Assembly: GCF_022815725.1 (NCBI RefSeq) | Contig: NZ_JALGRF010000001.1 | Location: forward strand, 310,001 to 374,000 | Direction: 5' to 3' | DNA: 64,000 bases | Source of the DNA: Streptomyces sp. APSN-46.1 | Lineage (GTDB): Bacteria > Actinomycetota > Actinomycetes > Streptomycetales > Streptomycetaceae | Shown: piece after piece, positions 8,663 through 17,606 of the stretch | Layout of the letters: each line of letters opens with the position of its first letter | How positions within the stretch are numbered: the stretch's first letter is position 1 | Program-made: the position numbers and the translations under genes | Notes under the pieces: generated by a model | Database searches by the model: none | Seen by the model: the letters and a program-made list of their open reading frames with translations, nothing else | Told to the model about the DNA's origin: nothing

Positions 8663-9259
8663 GTGAGTGACCTGCTGTTGGTGAGGCACGGCGAGACGGC
8701 ATGGAGTGCCGACGGGCGGCACACCGGACGAACCGACGTGCCGCTGACCCCGAACGGCGTCGAGGAGGCCATCTCGCTGGCCCCCTACTTCCGGGACCGG
8801 CACCCGGCCCTGGTGCTCACCAGCCCGCTGCGCCGGGCCGTGGCCACCGCGGAGCTCGCCGGGCTCGCCGACGGCGTCACCGATCCCGACCTGTACGAGT
8901 GGGACTACGGCGGCTACGAGGGCGTCACCACCGCCGAGATCCAGCGGACCCGGCCGCACTGGTCGCTGTGGAGCGACGGCGTCCCGCCCGGTGACGCCGA
9001 GCACCCCGGCGAGAGCGCCGCCCAGGTCGCCGCCCGCGCGGACCGCGCCCTGGCCCGGATGGCGCCGGTGCTGCGCGACGCGGACGGCGGCGACGCAGTC
9101 GTCGTCGCACACGGCCACTTCCTGCGCGTCCTGACCGCCCGTTACCTGGGCCTGCCGCCCGAGGACGGCCGCCTGTTCATGCTGCGCACCGGCACGGTCA
9201 GCGTCCTGTCCACCGAGCACGGCCTTCCGGTGATCGCGGGCTGGAACATCCAGCCCTGA
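8663..9259 (+). CDS. Histidine phosphatase family protein (phosphoglycerate-mutase-like)
   Basis: A protein of 198 residues. The signature LLLVRHGETAW at residues 4-14 supplies the phospho-accepting His, and VVAHGHFLRVL near residue 140 the second catalytic His. GRTDVPLTPNGVEEA and SPLRRAVATAEL are typical. Two starts compete: ATG 8651, with GGAGGG only three bases before it, and GTG 8663, which lies seven bases after TATGGT, a good -10 for a leaderless message. Family alignments favour a start right before DLLLVRHGE, so I prefer 8663. It could be a general phosphatase or an alpha-ribazole-phosphatase-like enzyme; substrate unknown. Confidence 0.85.
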   Translation: MSDLLLVRHGETAWSADGRHTGRTDVPLTPNGVEEAISLAPYFRDRHPALVLTSPLRRAVATAELAGLADGVTDPDLYEWDYGGYEGVTTAEIQRTRPHWSLWSDGVPPGDAEHPGESAAQVAARADRALARMAPVLRDADGGDAVVVAHGHFLRVLTARYLGLPPEDGRLFMLRTGTVSVLSTEHGLPVIAGWNIQP

Positions 9260-9318
9260 GCGGCGCGGTCGCCCGATCCCGCCGTGCGCGGCGTCGCCGG
9301 GTGCGCCAGGATGCGTAC

Positions 9319-10830
9319 ATGCCCCACGACGGTGCCGGTGGCGGACCGGAGAACGCGATTGCGGCGGAGGCGGGACTCAAGGCCAACGCGATCGGGTTCC
9401 TCGACGCACTCGTCATCGGCCTGAACTCCACCTCGCCCGCCTATTCGCTGGCCGCGGTCATCGGCCCGATCGTCGCGCTGGCCGGGATCTACGCGCCGGG
9501 TGTGATGCTGGCGTCCTTCGTACCGATGCTGCTGATCGCCGCCGCCTTCTACTACCTCAACAAGGTCGACCAGGACTGCGGGACGACCTTCTCGTGGGTG
9601 ACGCGGGCCATGGGCCCGTGGGCCGGCTGGCTCGGCGGCTGGGCGATCGCCATGACCGGCGTCCTGGTCATCGGCTCGCTGGCCGACGTCGCCGTCCAGT
9701 TCGGCCTGCTCGCCGCCGGTCTCGACAGCTGGGCCGCGAACGCGCTGATCCGGCAGACCCTCACCGTCGTGGTGATCCTGGTCATGACCGCCATCTGCGT
9801 CATCGGCACCGAACTGTCGGCCCACCTCCAGGACATCCTCATCCTCGCCCAGGTCTTCTTCCTCCTGGCCTTCGCGGTCGTCGCCATCTACCGCGTGTAC
9901 GCCGGCACCGGCACCCTCGACTCCATCGAACCGTCCTTCGCATGGCTCAACCCCTTCGGCGCGGGCGGCACCGCCCTCACCGGCGGCCTGCTGCTCGGCG
10001 TGTTCATCTACTGGGGCTGGGAGTCCGCGGTGAACCTCACCGAGGAGGTCGAGGACTCCGCCACCGCGCCCGGCGAGGCGGCCGTCTGGTCGACCGTCGT
10101 CCTGCTGGTGACCTACGTGTCCGTCGGCTTCGCCGTCGTCAGCTACGCCGGGACCGCCTTCCTCGCGGAGAACGCGGGCGAGGAGGAGGCCCTCTTCGCC
10201 GTACTCGCGCACGAGGTGATGGGCGGCTGGGACTGGATGGTGCTCCTCGCCGTCTGCACCTCCGCGCTCGCCTCGACCCAGACCACGATCATCCCGGCCT
10301 CCCGTACCGCCCTGTCCATGGCCCGCCGCCACGCGCTGCCGCCGCCGCTCGCGCACATCCACCCGCGCTTCCGGACCCCGGACGTCAGTACCTGGTGGGT
10401 GGCCGGCATCGCCATCGCCTGGTACCTCGTCGTCAACCAGATCAGCGAGAACGCGCTCCTCGACTCCCTGACCGCGCTCTCCCTGCTCATCGCCTTCTAC
10501 TACGCGCTCACCGGCCTGGCCTGCGTGATCTACTACCGCCGTCACCTGCTGGAGAGCCCGCACAACTTCCTGCTCATCGGCGTCGGGCCGCTGGTCGGGG
10601 CCGGCCTGCTGGCGTGGCTGCTGGCCGAGTCGGTCACCGACATGTCGAATCCGGAGAACTCGGCCAGCGGGGTCTCCTGGATCGGACTGGGCCCGCCGCT
10701 GGTCATCGGGATCGGGATCGCGGTGGCCGGTGTGCTCCTCATGTGCTACTGGCGGGTGCGGGACGGCCGGTTCTGGCAGGAGCGGCGGGGTGTCGCCGAC
10801 CCGGAACTCGTCCACGGCGGGAAGTCCTGA
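9319..10830 (+). CDS. APC-family amino-acid/polyamine permease
   Basis: A 503-residue transporter with about twelve membrane helices. The first helix carries GLNSTSPAYSLAA, the substrate-backbone binding bend of APC proteins. FIYWGWESAVNLTEEVED near residue 235 matches helix 6 plus its acidic loop, and ALASTQTTIIPASRTALSMARRHALP is the conserved loop after helix 8. ATG 9319 has AGGA eight bases before it. The universal stress protein gene follows 45 bp downstream on the same strand, probably co-transcribed. Permease-stress protein pairs are common in Streptomyces. The imported amine or amino acid is not determined. Confidence 0.88.
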   Translation: MPHDGAGGGPENAIAAEAGLKANAIGFLDALVIGLNSTSPAYSLAAVIGPIVALAGIYAPGVMLASFVPMLLIAAAFYYLNKVDQDCGTTFSWVTRAMGPWAGWLGGWAIAMTGVLVIGSLADVAVQFGLLAAGLDSWAANALIRQTLTVVVILVMTAICVIGTELSAHLQDILILAQVFFLLAFAVVAIYRVYAGTGTLDSIEPSFAWLNPFGAGGTALTGGLLLGVFIYWGWESAVNLTEEVEDSATAPGEAAVWSTVVLLVTYVSVGFAVVSYAGTAFLAENAGEEEALFAVLAHEVMGGWDWMVLLAVCTSALASTQTTIIPASRTALSMARRHALPPPLAHIHPRFRTPDVSTWWVAGIAIAWYLVVNQISENALLDSLTALSLLIAFYYALTGLACVIYYRRHLLESPHNFLLIGVGPLVGAGLLAWLLAESVTDMSNPENSASGVSWIGLGPPLVIGIGIAVAGVLLMCYWRVRDGRFWQERRGVADPELVHGGKS

Positions 10831-10875
10831 AGAGTCCCCGAAGCCCGAAGAAGAGTTCCCGACAAGGAGCCCCCG

Positions 10876-11304
10876 ATGTCCGTGGTCCTGGGATACGACG
10901 AATCGCCCGGCGCGGAGCGGGCCCTGCACGTGGCGCTCGAAGTGGCCACCGCCTTCGGCGAGCCCCTCGTCCTCGTCTACGGCGCGGCCGCGCCCGGCGC
11001 CGCCGGAGAGGAGTACCGCGCCCACCGCGAGGCCGTCCGCCAGGCGGGGCGCGCCGCCCTCGCGCACGCCGTCGCGGCCGCCGACGAGGCGGGTGTCCCC
11101 TCCTTGGTCGAGGTCGTCGACGAGAAGCCGGCCCAGGCCCTGCTCGCCGCCGCCGAACGCCACAACGCCCGCGTCATCATCGTCGGCAGCTGGGGCGACA
11201 GCCCGATCCGCGGCGCCCTGCTGGGCTCCACACCGCACAAGCTGCTGCACCTCTCGCCGATCCCCGTCCTGTGCGTGCCGACGGAGCGCGAGCCCAACTC
11301 CTAG
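10876..11304 (+). CDS. Universal stress protein (UspA fold)
   Basis: A single-domain UspA protein of 142 residues. VVLGYDESPGAERALHVAL is the first strand and helix. Near residue 102 the nucleotide loop reads GSWGDSPIRGALLGST, matching the G-2X-G-9X-G(S/T) pattern, so ATP binding is likely. A GGAG ribosome site precedes ATG 10876. The gene directly follows the amino-acid permease and may modulate it or respond to the same stress. Confidence 0.9.
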   Translation: MSVVLGYDESPGAERALHVALEVATAFGEPLVLVYGAAAPGAAGEEYRAHREAVRQAGRAALAHAVAAADEAGVPSLVEVVDEKPAQALLAAAERHNARVIIVGSWGDSPIRGALLGSTPHKLLHLSPIPVLCVPTEREPNS

Positions 11305-11526
11305 GCGCAGTGGGGCACTTCGGACCGGCGTGCGGGCCGGGCGGCGGCACGGTACCAGTCTTTCGAGGTATTGCCCGGATGTTTGTCCGTTCGTGATGGT
11401 GCTTCGACAAGGGCACCACAACTGGCACTAGCGTCCCTTGCCACCCGGGAGCGCGGGTGGACACGGCATGACGGCCGGACCTTGGGACCCCGCAGCCCCT
11501 CCCGGCCCAGCAGTCAAGGAGGCACA

Positions 11527-12222
11527 GTGCTGTCATTCCGCCGGTCGACCGTCGGCAGCATGTCGCTCGCGTCGAGACACGTGATCGCCACGGGCATCGT
11601 CATCGGTGCGCTCGCCTTCACGTTGATCGCGTTGCTGATACCCGTACAGAAATTCGGCGGAAGCGCCGCCGCCGCCACGGCTCCGGCCGGAGAGGACGAC
11701 GGCGCCGGGACCGTGAGTACCGCCTTCGGGCCCCTGACCGCCCAGGACCGGGACTTCATCCGCAAGGTGCGGCTCGCCGGACTGTGGGAACTGCCCGCCG
11801 GACGGCAGGCTCTGCAGCGCGGCGCGCGTCCCACGGTGCGTACCGCCGGGATGCATCTCGTCGAAGGACACACCGAACTGGACCGGCGGGTCATCGAAGT
11901 GGGCCAGGCCCTCGGCGTCGATCTGCCCAACCAGCCCAGCGCCCAACAACAGGACTGGCTGGCCCAGTTGGACCGTGCCCAAGGCACCCAGTACGAGCTG
12001 CTGTTCATCCAGCTGCTGCGCCGGGCGCACGGCAAGGTGTTCACGCTGGTGGCCCAAGTACGGGCGCAGACGCGCAACTCCATGGTGCGGGCCCTGGCGT
12101 CGGATGCCAACGTCACCGTTCTGGACCACATCTCGGTCCTCGAGGACAGCGGGCTGGTCGATTTCGACGGCCTCGTGGACGCCTCGCAGGCCCCCTCCAC
12201 CATTTCCCGACCGACGAAGTGA
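11527..12222 (+). CDS. DUF4142 protein, membrane-anchored or secreted
   Basis: A 231-residue protein. Residues 20-42 form one hydrophobic segment, a signal anchor. Residues 65-210 are DUF4142, a ferritin-like four-helix domain: LTAQDRDFIRKVRLAGLWE, RTAGMHLVEGHTELDRRVIE and QTRNSMVRALASDANVTVLDH. The GTG start at 11527 has AAGGAGG at 11516-11522. A possible -10 TAGCGT lies upstream in 11305-11526. The DUF1996 gene begins ten bases after its stop, so the two secreted proteins share an operon. The family's function is unknown. Confidence 0.82.
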   Translation: MLSFRRSTVGSMSLASRHVIATGIVIGALAFTLIALLIPVQKFGGSAAAATAPAGEDDGAGTVSTAFGPLTAQDRDFIRKVRLAGLWELPAGRQALQRGARPTVRTAGMHLVEGHTELDRRVIEVGQALGVDLPNQPSAQQQDWLAQLDRAQGTQYELLFIQLLRRAHGKVFTLVAQVRAQTRNSMVRALASDANVTVLDHISVLEDSGLVDFDGLVDASQAPSTISRPTK

Positions 12223-12231
12223 AGTGATCGC

Positions 12232-13608
12232 ATGAGCCAAAAGGGCCATAAACGCCGCCTCAAGCCCGCCCACAAAGCCCTCGCCGTGGTGTCCGCCCTC
12301 GTACTCGGCGGCGGCGGGGTCGTGATCGTCGCCCAGGGGGCCTCCGCGGGGCAGGGATCCCGTACGGCGCCGGTGACCGCGACCATCGACTGCCCCGACG
12401 TGGGAGACCAGCTGCGCGCCGTCCCCGACGAGGCACGGAAGGAAGTGGACGAGAACCTGGCGAAGTTGGACACCCAGATAGCCGACGCCTACCAGCGCCT
12501 GTCCTCGGGCGGGGCCAGCGGCGACGCCCTGCTCGGAGAACTGAAACAGGAGCGGGGCACGACCATCACCCGCATCTCCGACGCGATCGCACGCACGGCC
12601 GAGCGCCCCGGGGGACTGGAGCCGCTCAGTGCCTGCACGATGAAGAAGGCGGCGGCCGCCGACCCGGCGGACGAGGCCGGCGGCGGCAGCGCGGCCGCAC
12701 GGAGCGCCACACCGCAGGCGGCCAAGGGCGGCCCGGCGCGCAGTGACTTCGTCGCGATCGGCTCCATCCGGCCCAACGTGAAGAAGCCCGCCGCCCGCAC
12801 TGGCGCGTCCACCGGATCCTTCGTCGTGCAGTGCGGCCGCAACGAGAACCGCCACTTGAACCCGGACAACGTCATCGTCGCCCCCGGCGTGAGCAACGGC
12901 GCCCACCACATGCACGACTACGTGGGCAACAAGACCGCGGACGCCTTCTCCACCAACAAGAGCCTCGCCGCGTCCGGGACCACCTGCACCAACGGCGACC
13001 AGTCCACGTACTACTGGCCGGTGCTGCGGCTGCGGGACGGCCGGGCGGAGAAGGACGCCAACGCCCCCGGCGGCGGGAAGGACGCCAACGTGGGCACCAT
13101 CCTGCAGCCGAAGCAGGTGACGATCGAGTTCAAGGGCAGCCCGGCGGGCAAGGTCACGGCCATGCCGCGCTTCCTGCGGATCATCACCGGCGACGCCAAG
13201 GCGCTCACCAACGGCCCGGGCAACGCCAACGCGTCGTGGAGCTGCACCGGATTCGAGAACCGCCAGCTCAAGGACAAGTACCCGGTCTGCCCCAAGGGCA
13301 GCGACGTGGTGCGCACGTTCAACTTCCAGAGCTGCTGGGACGGCAAGAACACCGACAGCGCCAACCACCGCACCCATGTGGCCTTCGCGGACCGCAACGG
13401 CTCCTGCCCGGCCGGCTTCAAGGCCATCCCCCAACTGGTGCAGCGGATCACGTACGCGGTGCCGGCCGGCTCGAAGTTCGCCGTGGACAGCTTCCCCGAG
13501 CAGCTGCACAAGCCGGGGACCGACCACGGCGACTTCATCAACGTCATGTCGAACGGGCTGATGGCCAACGCGGTCGGCTGCATCAACGGTGGACGCGCGT
13601 GCCGTTGA
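12232..13608 (+). CDS. Secreted DUF1996 protein
   Basis: A 458-residue exported protein with a signal peptide at residues 1-40 (basic KRRLKPAHK, hydrophobic core, ASAG cleavage). Residues 45-150 are a helical spacer. Residues 195-455 are DUF1996, with family marks NGAHHMHDYVGN, NFQSCWDGKN and HGDFINVMSNGLM, and several cysteines that could form disulfides. DUF1996 occurs in fungi and actinomycetes as an extracellular protein of unknown activity; the conserved histidines suggest metal binding or catalysis, which is inference. It is co-transcribed with the DUF4142 gene. Confidence 0.84.
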   Translation: MSQKGHKRRLKPAHKALAVVSALVLGGGGVVIVAQGASAGQGSRTAPVTATIDCPDVGDQLRAVPDEARKEVDENLAKLDTQIADAYQRLSSGGASGDALLGELKQERGTTITRISDAIARTAERPGGLEPLSACTMKKAAAADPADEAGGGSAAARSATPQAAKGGPARSDFVAIGSIRPNVKKPAARTGASTGSFVVQCGRNENRHLNPDNVIVAPGVSNGAHHMHDYVGNKTADAFSTNKSLAASGTTCTNGDQSTYYWPVLRLRDGRAEKDANAPGGGKDANVGTILQPKQVTIEFKGSPAGKVTAMPRFLRIITGDAKALTNGPGNANASWSCTGFENRQLKDKYPVCPKGSDVVRTFNFQSCWDGKNTDSANHRTHVAFADRNGSCPAGFKAIPQLVQRITYAVPAGSKFAVDSFPEQLHKPGTDHGDFINVMSNGLMANAVGCINGGRACR

Positions 13609-13621
13609 CCAGTCTGCCCCG

Positions 13622-13685
13622 CCTCACTTCCTCACTTCCTCACCGCCTCACTTCCTCACCGCCTCACCGCCTCACCGCCTCACCG
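13622..13685. repeat. Octamer tandem repeat, eight units
   Basis: Eight head-to-tail 8-bp units, each CCTCACTT or CCTCACCG, directly downstream of the DUF1996 stop. Degenerate units of the same phase continue to about 13732. The array is non-coding. Together with two hairpins it fills the 310-bp gap before the ECF sigma gene. Confidence 0.8.
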
Positions 13686-13800
13686 CCGACCGCCTGACCG
13701 CGTCCCCGCGTGACCGCCTGATGCGGGAACTCTGACCGATCGATCCGCCCAGACCTCGGGGCGGCGCCCCCCTCCCACCTCCCTGGCGTCGCCCCGAGAG

Positions 13801-13836
13801 CGGTGCCGGTCCGAAGCCGACTTCGGACCGGCACCG
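13801..13836 (+). terminator. Strong hairpin, 16-bp perfect stem
   Basis: Arms 13801-13816 and 13821-13836 pair perfectly around the four-base loop CCGA. A weaker 9-bp repeat (13755-13763 with 13790-13798) lies just before. No U-tract follows, as usual in Streptomyces. It lies between the DUF1996 gene and the ECF sigma gene and most likely ends the upstream operon. It could alternatively sit in the sigma gene leader. Confidence 0.65.
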
Positions 13837-13918
13837 CGCACGCGCGTTGCCGCCGCGCCGCCGTCGTGTCACCGCCGCCCGAAGGGGCCCGCGGGCCCTC
13901 GACCACACGAGGAGTGTC

Positions 13919-14740
13919 ATGTCCGGCTCTCGTCACACCCCGGCCGGTCCGCGCCAAGGGGCCGCCGCCGCAGCCGTGCCGCCCTCCGACCGGGACCTCA
14001 CCCGGCAGCTCAGACGGTCCTTCGCGTTCGGCGCGGTGGACCAGACCGTCTGCGATGTCCTGTACCGGCGCCACCGCGGCGCCGTCCTCGCGGCCGCCCG
14101 CGCCTGCTGCCGGGCCCCGCAGGACGCCGAGGACCTCGTCTCCGAAACGTTCATCCGGACCTTCCAGGCCGTCCGGTCCGGTGCGGGCCCCCGGGACGAC
14201 TGGCGGCCGTACCTGCTGGCCGTGGTCCGTCACACGGCGGGCGAGTGGCGGGCCGGCGACGGCCGGACCGTGCTGACTCCCGATGTCGAGGCCTGGTGCC
14301 GGCCGGGGCCGGCCGGCGGCGATCCGCAGAGCCAGCTGCTCGACAGCGAGGACCGCCGGCTCGTCGCCCGCTCCTTCCACACCCTGCCCGAGCGCTGGAA
14401 GGCCGTCCTGTGGCACACGCTCGTGGAGGACGACTGCCCGCACCACGTCCCCCTGCTGCTGGGCATCACCCCGAGCGCCGTCACCTCGCTGGCCTTCCGC
14501 GCCCGCGAGGGGCTGCGCGAGGCGTACCTGAGCGCCCACCTGGACGCGGCGGCCGATGACCGGTGCCGCCACTACGGCGCCGTACTCGGTGCGGCGATCC
14601 GGCGCCGCGGGGCGCCCGGCGGCCGCGGCCTCGCCCGCCATCTGGCGGCGTGCCGACCGTGCGCCCGGGCGTACGCCGAGCTGCTCGACCTCAACGCCGC
14701 GCTGCGCGCCGGCAGCCGCGCCGTACTCGTCGAGCGGTAA
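13919..14740 (+). CDS. ECF-type RNA polymerase sigma factor with C-terminal zinc-finger-like tail
   Basis: A 273-residue protein with GAGGAG ahead of ATG 13919. Residues 25-100 look like sigma region 2 (LYRRHRGAVLAAARACCR, then APQDAEDLVSETFIRTFQAV). Residues 150-205 look like region 4 (HTLPERWKAVLWHTLVEDDCP, ITPSAVTSLAFRAREGLREAYL). The last 60 residues contain LARHLAACRPCARAYAEL, an H-x3-C-x2-C pattern like zinc-binding anti-sigma factors (ZAS). So sensor-like and sigma modules may be on one chain. No anti-sigma gene is adjacent. Target promoters are unknown. Confidence 0.83.
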   Translation: MSGSRHTPAGPRQGAAAAAVPPSDRDLTRQLRRSFAFGAVDQTVCDVLYRRHRGAVLAAARACCRAPQDAEDLVSETFIRTFQAVRSGAGPRDDWRPYLLAVVRHTAGEWRAGDGRTVLTPDVEAWCRPGPAGGDPQSQLLDSEDRRLVARSFHTLPERWKAVLWHTLVEDDCPHHVPLLLGITPSAVTSLAFRAREGLREAYLSAHLDAAADDRCRHYGAVLGAAIRRRGAPGGRGLARHLAACRPCARAYAELLDLNAALRAGSRAVLVER

Positions 14741-14747
14741 ACACGGC

Positions 14748-14789
14748 GGCCCCGGTCCCTCCCGCCGGATGACGGGGAGGGGCCGGGGC
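14748..14789. terminator. Bidirectional hairpin between convergent genes
   Basis: A GC-rich stem, arms about 14748-14763 and 14774-14789 with one mismatch, lies in the 79-bp gap between the stop of the ECF sigma gene and the stop of the PucR-type gene. Its position fits a shared terminator. Confidence 0.55.
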
Positions 14790-14819
14790 AAGGCCGGGGA
14801 GGGCGGGTGGTCCGGGCTG

Positions 14820-16022
14820 CTACAGGCCGTTGACGCGGGCCATGCGCCCCACGCCCAGCGGGGGCCGGAAGTCGGTCGTCACGGGGCGCGCCCTGCGGCC
14901 CACCCGGGAGTTCTGGCGGCGTACCTGGGCCAGGAGACGGCGGCTGCGCAGGGCCATTTCCAGTTCGAAGCGGGTACGGGGGTCCCGCAGTCCGGGTCCG
15001 AAGAGCTTCTCCAGCTGTCGCATGCGGTAGCGCACGGTCTGGGGGTGGACGCTGAGCGCCTTCGCGGCCTCGGGCGCGCCGCCGCCCTCCAGCCAGGCGA
15101 GGAGGGTGACTTCGAGCCGCTCGCTCTGGCGCGGTGTCAGGTTCGCCAGCGGGCGCAGCCAGCGGGCGGCCAGGGCGTGCGCCAGGGGCTCGTCCTGCAA
15201 CAGCAGCAGTGTCGAGAGGTGGTCGTCGACGAAGATGGCCCGCGCGTCCAGGCCGGCGCGGGCCGGAGTGAGGGAGAGCAGCCGCAGGGCCCAGCGCAGC
15301 GAGGAGGCGGTGTCCCGGAGCGGGACGGCGTGTCCGACGGCGGCGAACCGCCCGCGCAGCGCGGCCTCCAGGGCGGAACGGGCGTCCGGGTCGGGGCTCG
15401 GGACCAGCATGCAGGGCTGGGCTCCGACCATGCCGGCGAGGCCGTCGTCCAGGAGGGCCGCGAGCTGCTGGGTCTCGCCGGGGCTGGCGAGGGCGATGAC
15501 CCGTATTTCGGAGGGGAGGGGCCAGCCGGCGGCCCGGGAGAGTTCGGCAAGTGCAATTTCAGACATGCTCATGTCACCCGTAAGGACGGCGAAGAGCTCT
15601 CGCCGGGCACGTTCGGGTACGGTGCAGAGTCCCTCCGGGGGAACGACCTTGAGGGGGGCCGGGTGCGTCCGCCGGCGCGGATCGGGGCGGGGGTCCCCGT
15701 GCGGAGCGCCGTGGGGGTCGTGATGCCGGGGCTCGTCGGCGTTCCCGCCGCGGTCCGGGACCCGATCGTGCTCCGCGTGCCGGTCCTGCCGGTCGTGCTG
15801 CTGCGGCGCCGCGGACCGGTACCCGAGGACCGTGAGCAGGCCCGCCTCCACCTGCTCTCTGACCACCTCGTCGTCGACGTCCTCCAGCAGCTCGGAGAAC
15901 CCGGGGATCCCCTCACGGAGCTCCTCCACTATCCCGGCGGCGAGCGCCGGCAGTTCCTTTCGCAGGACCCGGGTCCATTCCCCGCGGGGGCGGGACCAGA
16001 TGCGGTTCAGAAGTTCGCACAT
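14820..16022 (-). CDS. PucR/CdaR-type transcriptional regulator
   Basis: A 400-residue regulator. The C-terminal PucR helix-turn-helix is clear near residues 320-340 (LSVHPQTVRYRMRQLEKLFG), preceded by a GGDEF-like PucR middle region. The N-terminal 75 residues are helical. Residues about 75-125 are an unusual His/Asp/Arg/Pro-rich stretch. Start: the ATG at 16022 has GAGGT five bases before it; an upstream ATG at 16037 has no ribosome site. It faces away from the cytochrome-b redox operon, so it may regulate that operon, which is inference. Confidence 0.84.
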   Translation of the reverse strand: MCELLNRIWSRPRGEWTRVLRKELPALAAGIVEELREGIPGFSELLEDVDDEVVREQVEAGLLTVLGYRSAAPQQHDRQDRHAEHDRVPDRGGNADEPRHHDPHGAPHGDPRPDPRRRTHPAPLKVVPPEGLCTVPERARRELFAVLTGDMSMSEIALAELSRAAGWPLPSEIRVIALASPGETQQLAALLDDGLAGMVGAQPCMLVPSPDPDARSALEAALRGRFAAVGHAVPLRDTASSLRWALRLLSLTPARAGLDARAIFVDDHLSTLLLLQDEPLAHALAARWLRPLANLTPRQSERLEVTLLAWLEGGGAPEAAKALSVHPQTVRYRMRQLEKLFGPGLRDPRTRFELEMALRSRRLLAQVRRQNSRVGRRARPVTTDFRPPLGVGRMARVNGL

Positions 16023-16478
16023 TGTTACCTCGTTCATGCCGGGGTATGGCCTGTCCCGTGGAAGGGCGACAAGCCTGTCGAGGCCGCCTCCCTCCCCGCC
16101 GGCGCCAGTGCCGACGGGGGAGTTGAGAACCTCTACTCCTTTCAGGAGCCTGCCATCCACTTGCAGTCCCGCAGCTTTACCTCGAATTTGCCGTCGGGGA
16201 GGTGTGGCGGCGGACGAGGCGTCAACCAGGTCGCAACCGCACCGCTGGAACGGAATCTTCCGGGGGTGCTGGGGTGATGATGCCGCGCGAGCCAGAAGTT
16301 GTCACGATTCGATAAATACTATGGAGACGTTGCGAAGGTCCACGATGCTTCTGCACTCCGGCCCCCGCTCCCGGTCGGCGAGGCACCCATCTCCCGCCCG
16401 CCGCGGAGCAGTTCCGACGACTGCCCCGGGCGCCGAGTGCGAGGTGGAGTGCTCGGACCTGGGCGTATGGAGAACGCG
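16023..16478. other. Divergent intergenic region, no gene recognised
   Basis: About 455 bp between the PucR-type start (16022) and the cytochrome-b-like start (16479). It has an AT-richer patch at 16295-16325 (TTGTCA then TAAATACTAT) that could hold promoter elements. No open frame with coding character or RNA structure was recognised. Confidence 0.5.
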
Positions 16479-17606
16479 ATGCCCCTGCCCCTGACCCGTA
16501 TGCCCCGCTCTCATCGGGCCCGCCGGACCAGACGCCATGCCGGCGCGCCGCCCGCGGCGGCCGCCGGGCGGCGGGCCTTCCGCCGGGCGCCCCTGCTGTC
16601 CGCGGGTGGCGGCCCGCGCCCCGCCGCGCTCGCCCTCGGCGCCCTCGCCGCCCTGTTGTCGCTGGCCGTGGCGGCCCGGGCCGGCGCCTTGACACGTCTG
16701 TGGGACTTCCTCGACTACGGGGCGGGCGTACTCTCGCTCGTCTCGCTGACCTCCGCCGTCCTGTGGGGCCTGGCGGCCACGGACCGCACCCTGCTGACGT
16801 CGGGTCACCGGCTCCTGGCCCAAGGGGCCCACCGCGGCCTCGCCGTCGCGGGGCTGGGATTCCTCGCCCTGCACATCTGGGTCAAGGTGGCGGAGGCGCA
16901 TACCGGGGCCGCGTCCATATTCCTGCCGCTCGCGGACCGGAACAAGCCCGTCCTCATCGGTCTCGGCACCCTCGCCGGCTACTTCTTCGTCGCGGTCGCG
17001 GTCTCCGGCGCGGTCCGCAGCGCCTTCGCCACCAAGGGCCGGTCCATGTGGTGGCGGGCCCTCCACATGGGCGCGTACCCGGCGTGGGGCGCGTCCCTGG
17101 TACACGGGCTCAAGGCCGGTCGCCCCGCGAGCGCTTGGGTGACGGTGGCGTACGGCCTGAGCCTCATCGGCGTGGCGGCGGTGCTCGCAGTCCGCCTCCG
17201 GGCAAGGCTGCGCGCGGCGCCCGCCCGTCCGGCCGCCGCGCAGCCGTCCGCTCCGGAGGCGCCGGGGCGGCAGGGGCCGCCCCGGACCCCGCGGCCCTTC
17301 GTCCGGCAGCCGGCGGAGGAGTCCGGGGCGCGTCTGACCGCGCGGTTGGCGGAGCAGCTGGAATGGCGCCCCGTCTACGAGTCCGCCGAGCCCTCCTACG
17401 CGCCGCCCGCTCAGCCTCTCGACCCGCCGGCCCCGCTGCCGATCGGCCTGCCCCAGGGCCGGGGCGCCGAACAGCCCGCCGCCCGGTCCTCGTTCGCGGC
17501 CGAGGCCGTCGCACAGTACTCCTCGGTGTTCATCTCCAGCAGACGGGGACTCGCCGCGGACGACCGGCCCGGTGAACCCCTCGACGGGCTCCGGGGGCGC
17601 CAGTGA
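16479..17606 (+). CDS. Cytochrome-b/ferric-reductase-like membrane protein
   Basis: A 375-residue protein. After a basic N-terminus, residues 45-250 hold five or six membrane helices with histidines placed for haem binding: GHRLLAQGAHRGLAVAGLGFLALHIWVKV and RALHMGAYPAWGASLVHGL. This resembles the ferric-reductase/cytochrome-b fold. The last 120 residues are a Pro/Ala-rich cytoplasmic tail. ATG 16479 has GGAG six bases before it; ATG 16467 is also in frame. The next gene, a NuoF-like flavo-Fe/S protein, overlaps by 4 bp (ATGA at 17603-17606... GTGA type), so they probably form one electron-transfer complex. Confidence 0.72.
   Translation: MPLPLTRMPRSHRARRTRRHAGAPPAAAAGRRAFRRAPLLSAGGGPRPAALALGALAALLSLAVAARAGALTRLWDFLDYGAGVLSLVSLTSAVLWGLAATDRTLLTSGHRLLAQGAHRGLAVAGLGFLALHIWVKVAEAHTGAASIFLPLADRNKPVLIGLGTLAGYFFVAVAVSGAVRSAFATKGRSMWWRALHMGAYPAWGASLVHGLKAGRPASAWVTVAYGLSLIGVAAVLAVRLRARLRAAPARPAAAQPSAPEAPGRQGPPRTPRPFVRQPAEESGARLTARLAEQLEWRPVYESAEPSYAPPAQPLDPPAPLPIGLPQGRGAEQPAARSSFAAEAVAQYSSVFISSRRGLAADDRPGEPLDGLRGRQ

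Noticed and set aside
9142..11421. 759-codon minus-strand frame over the amino-acid permease
   Set aside because: Antisense shadow of the permease and stress-protein genes.
16143..16200. Short minus-strand frame with DGKFEVKLRDCKWMAGS
   Set aside because: Too short and no start or ribosome site; treated as intergenic.
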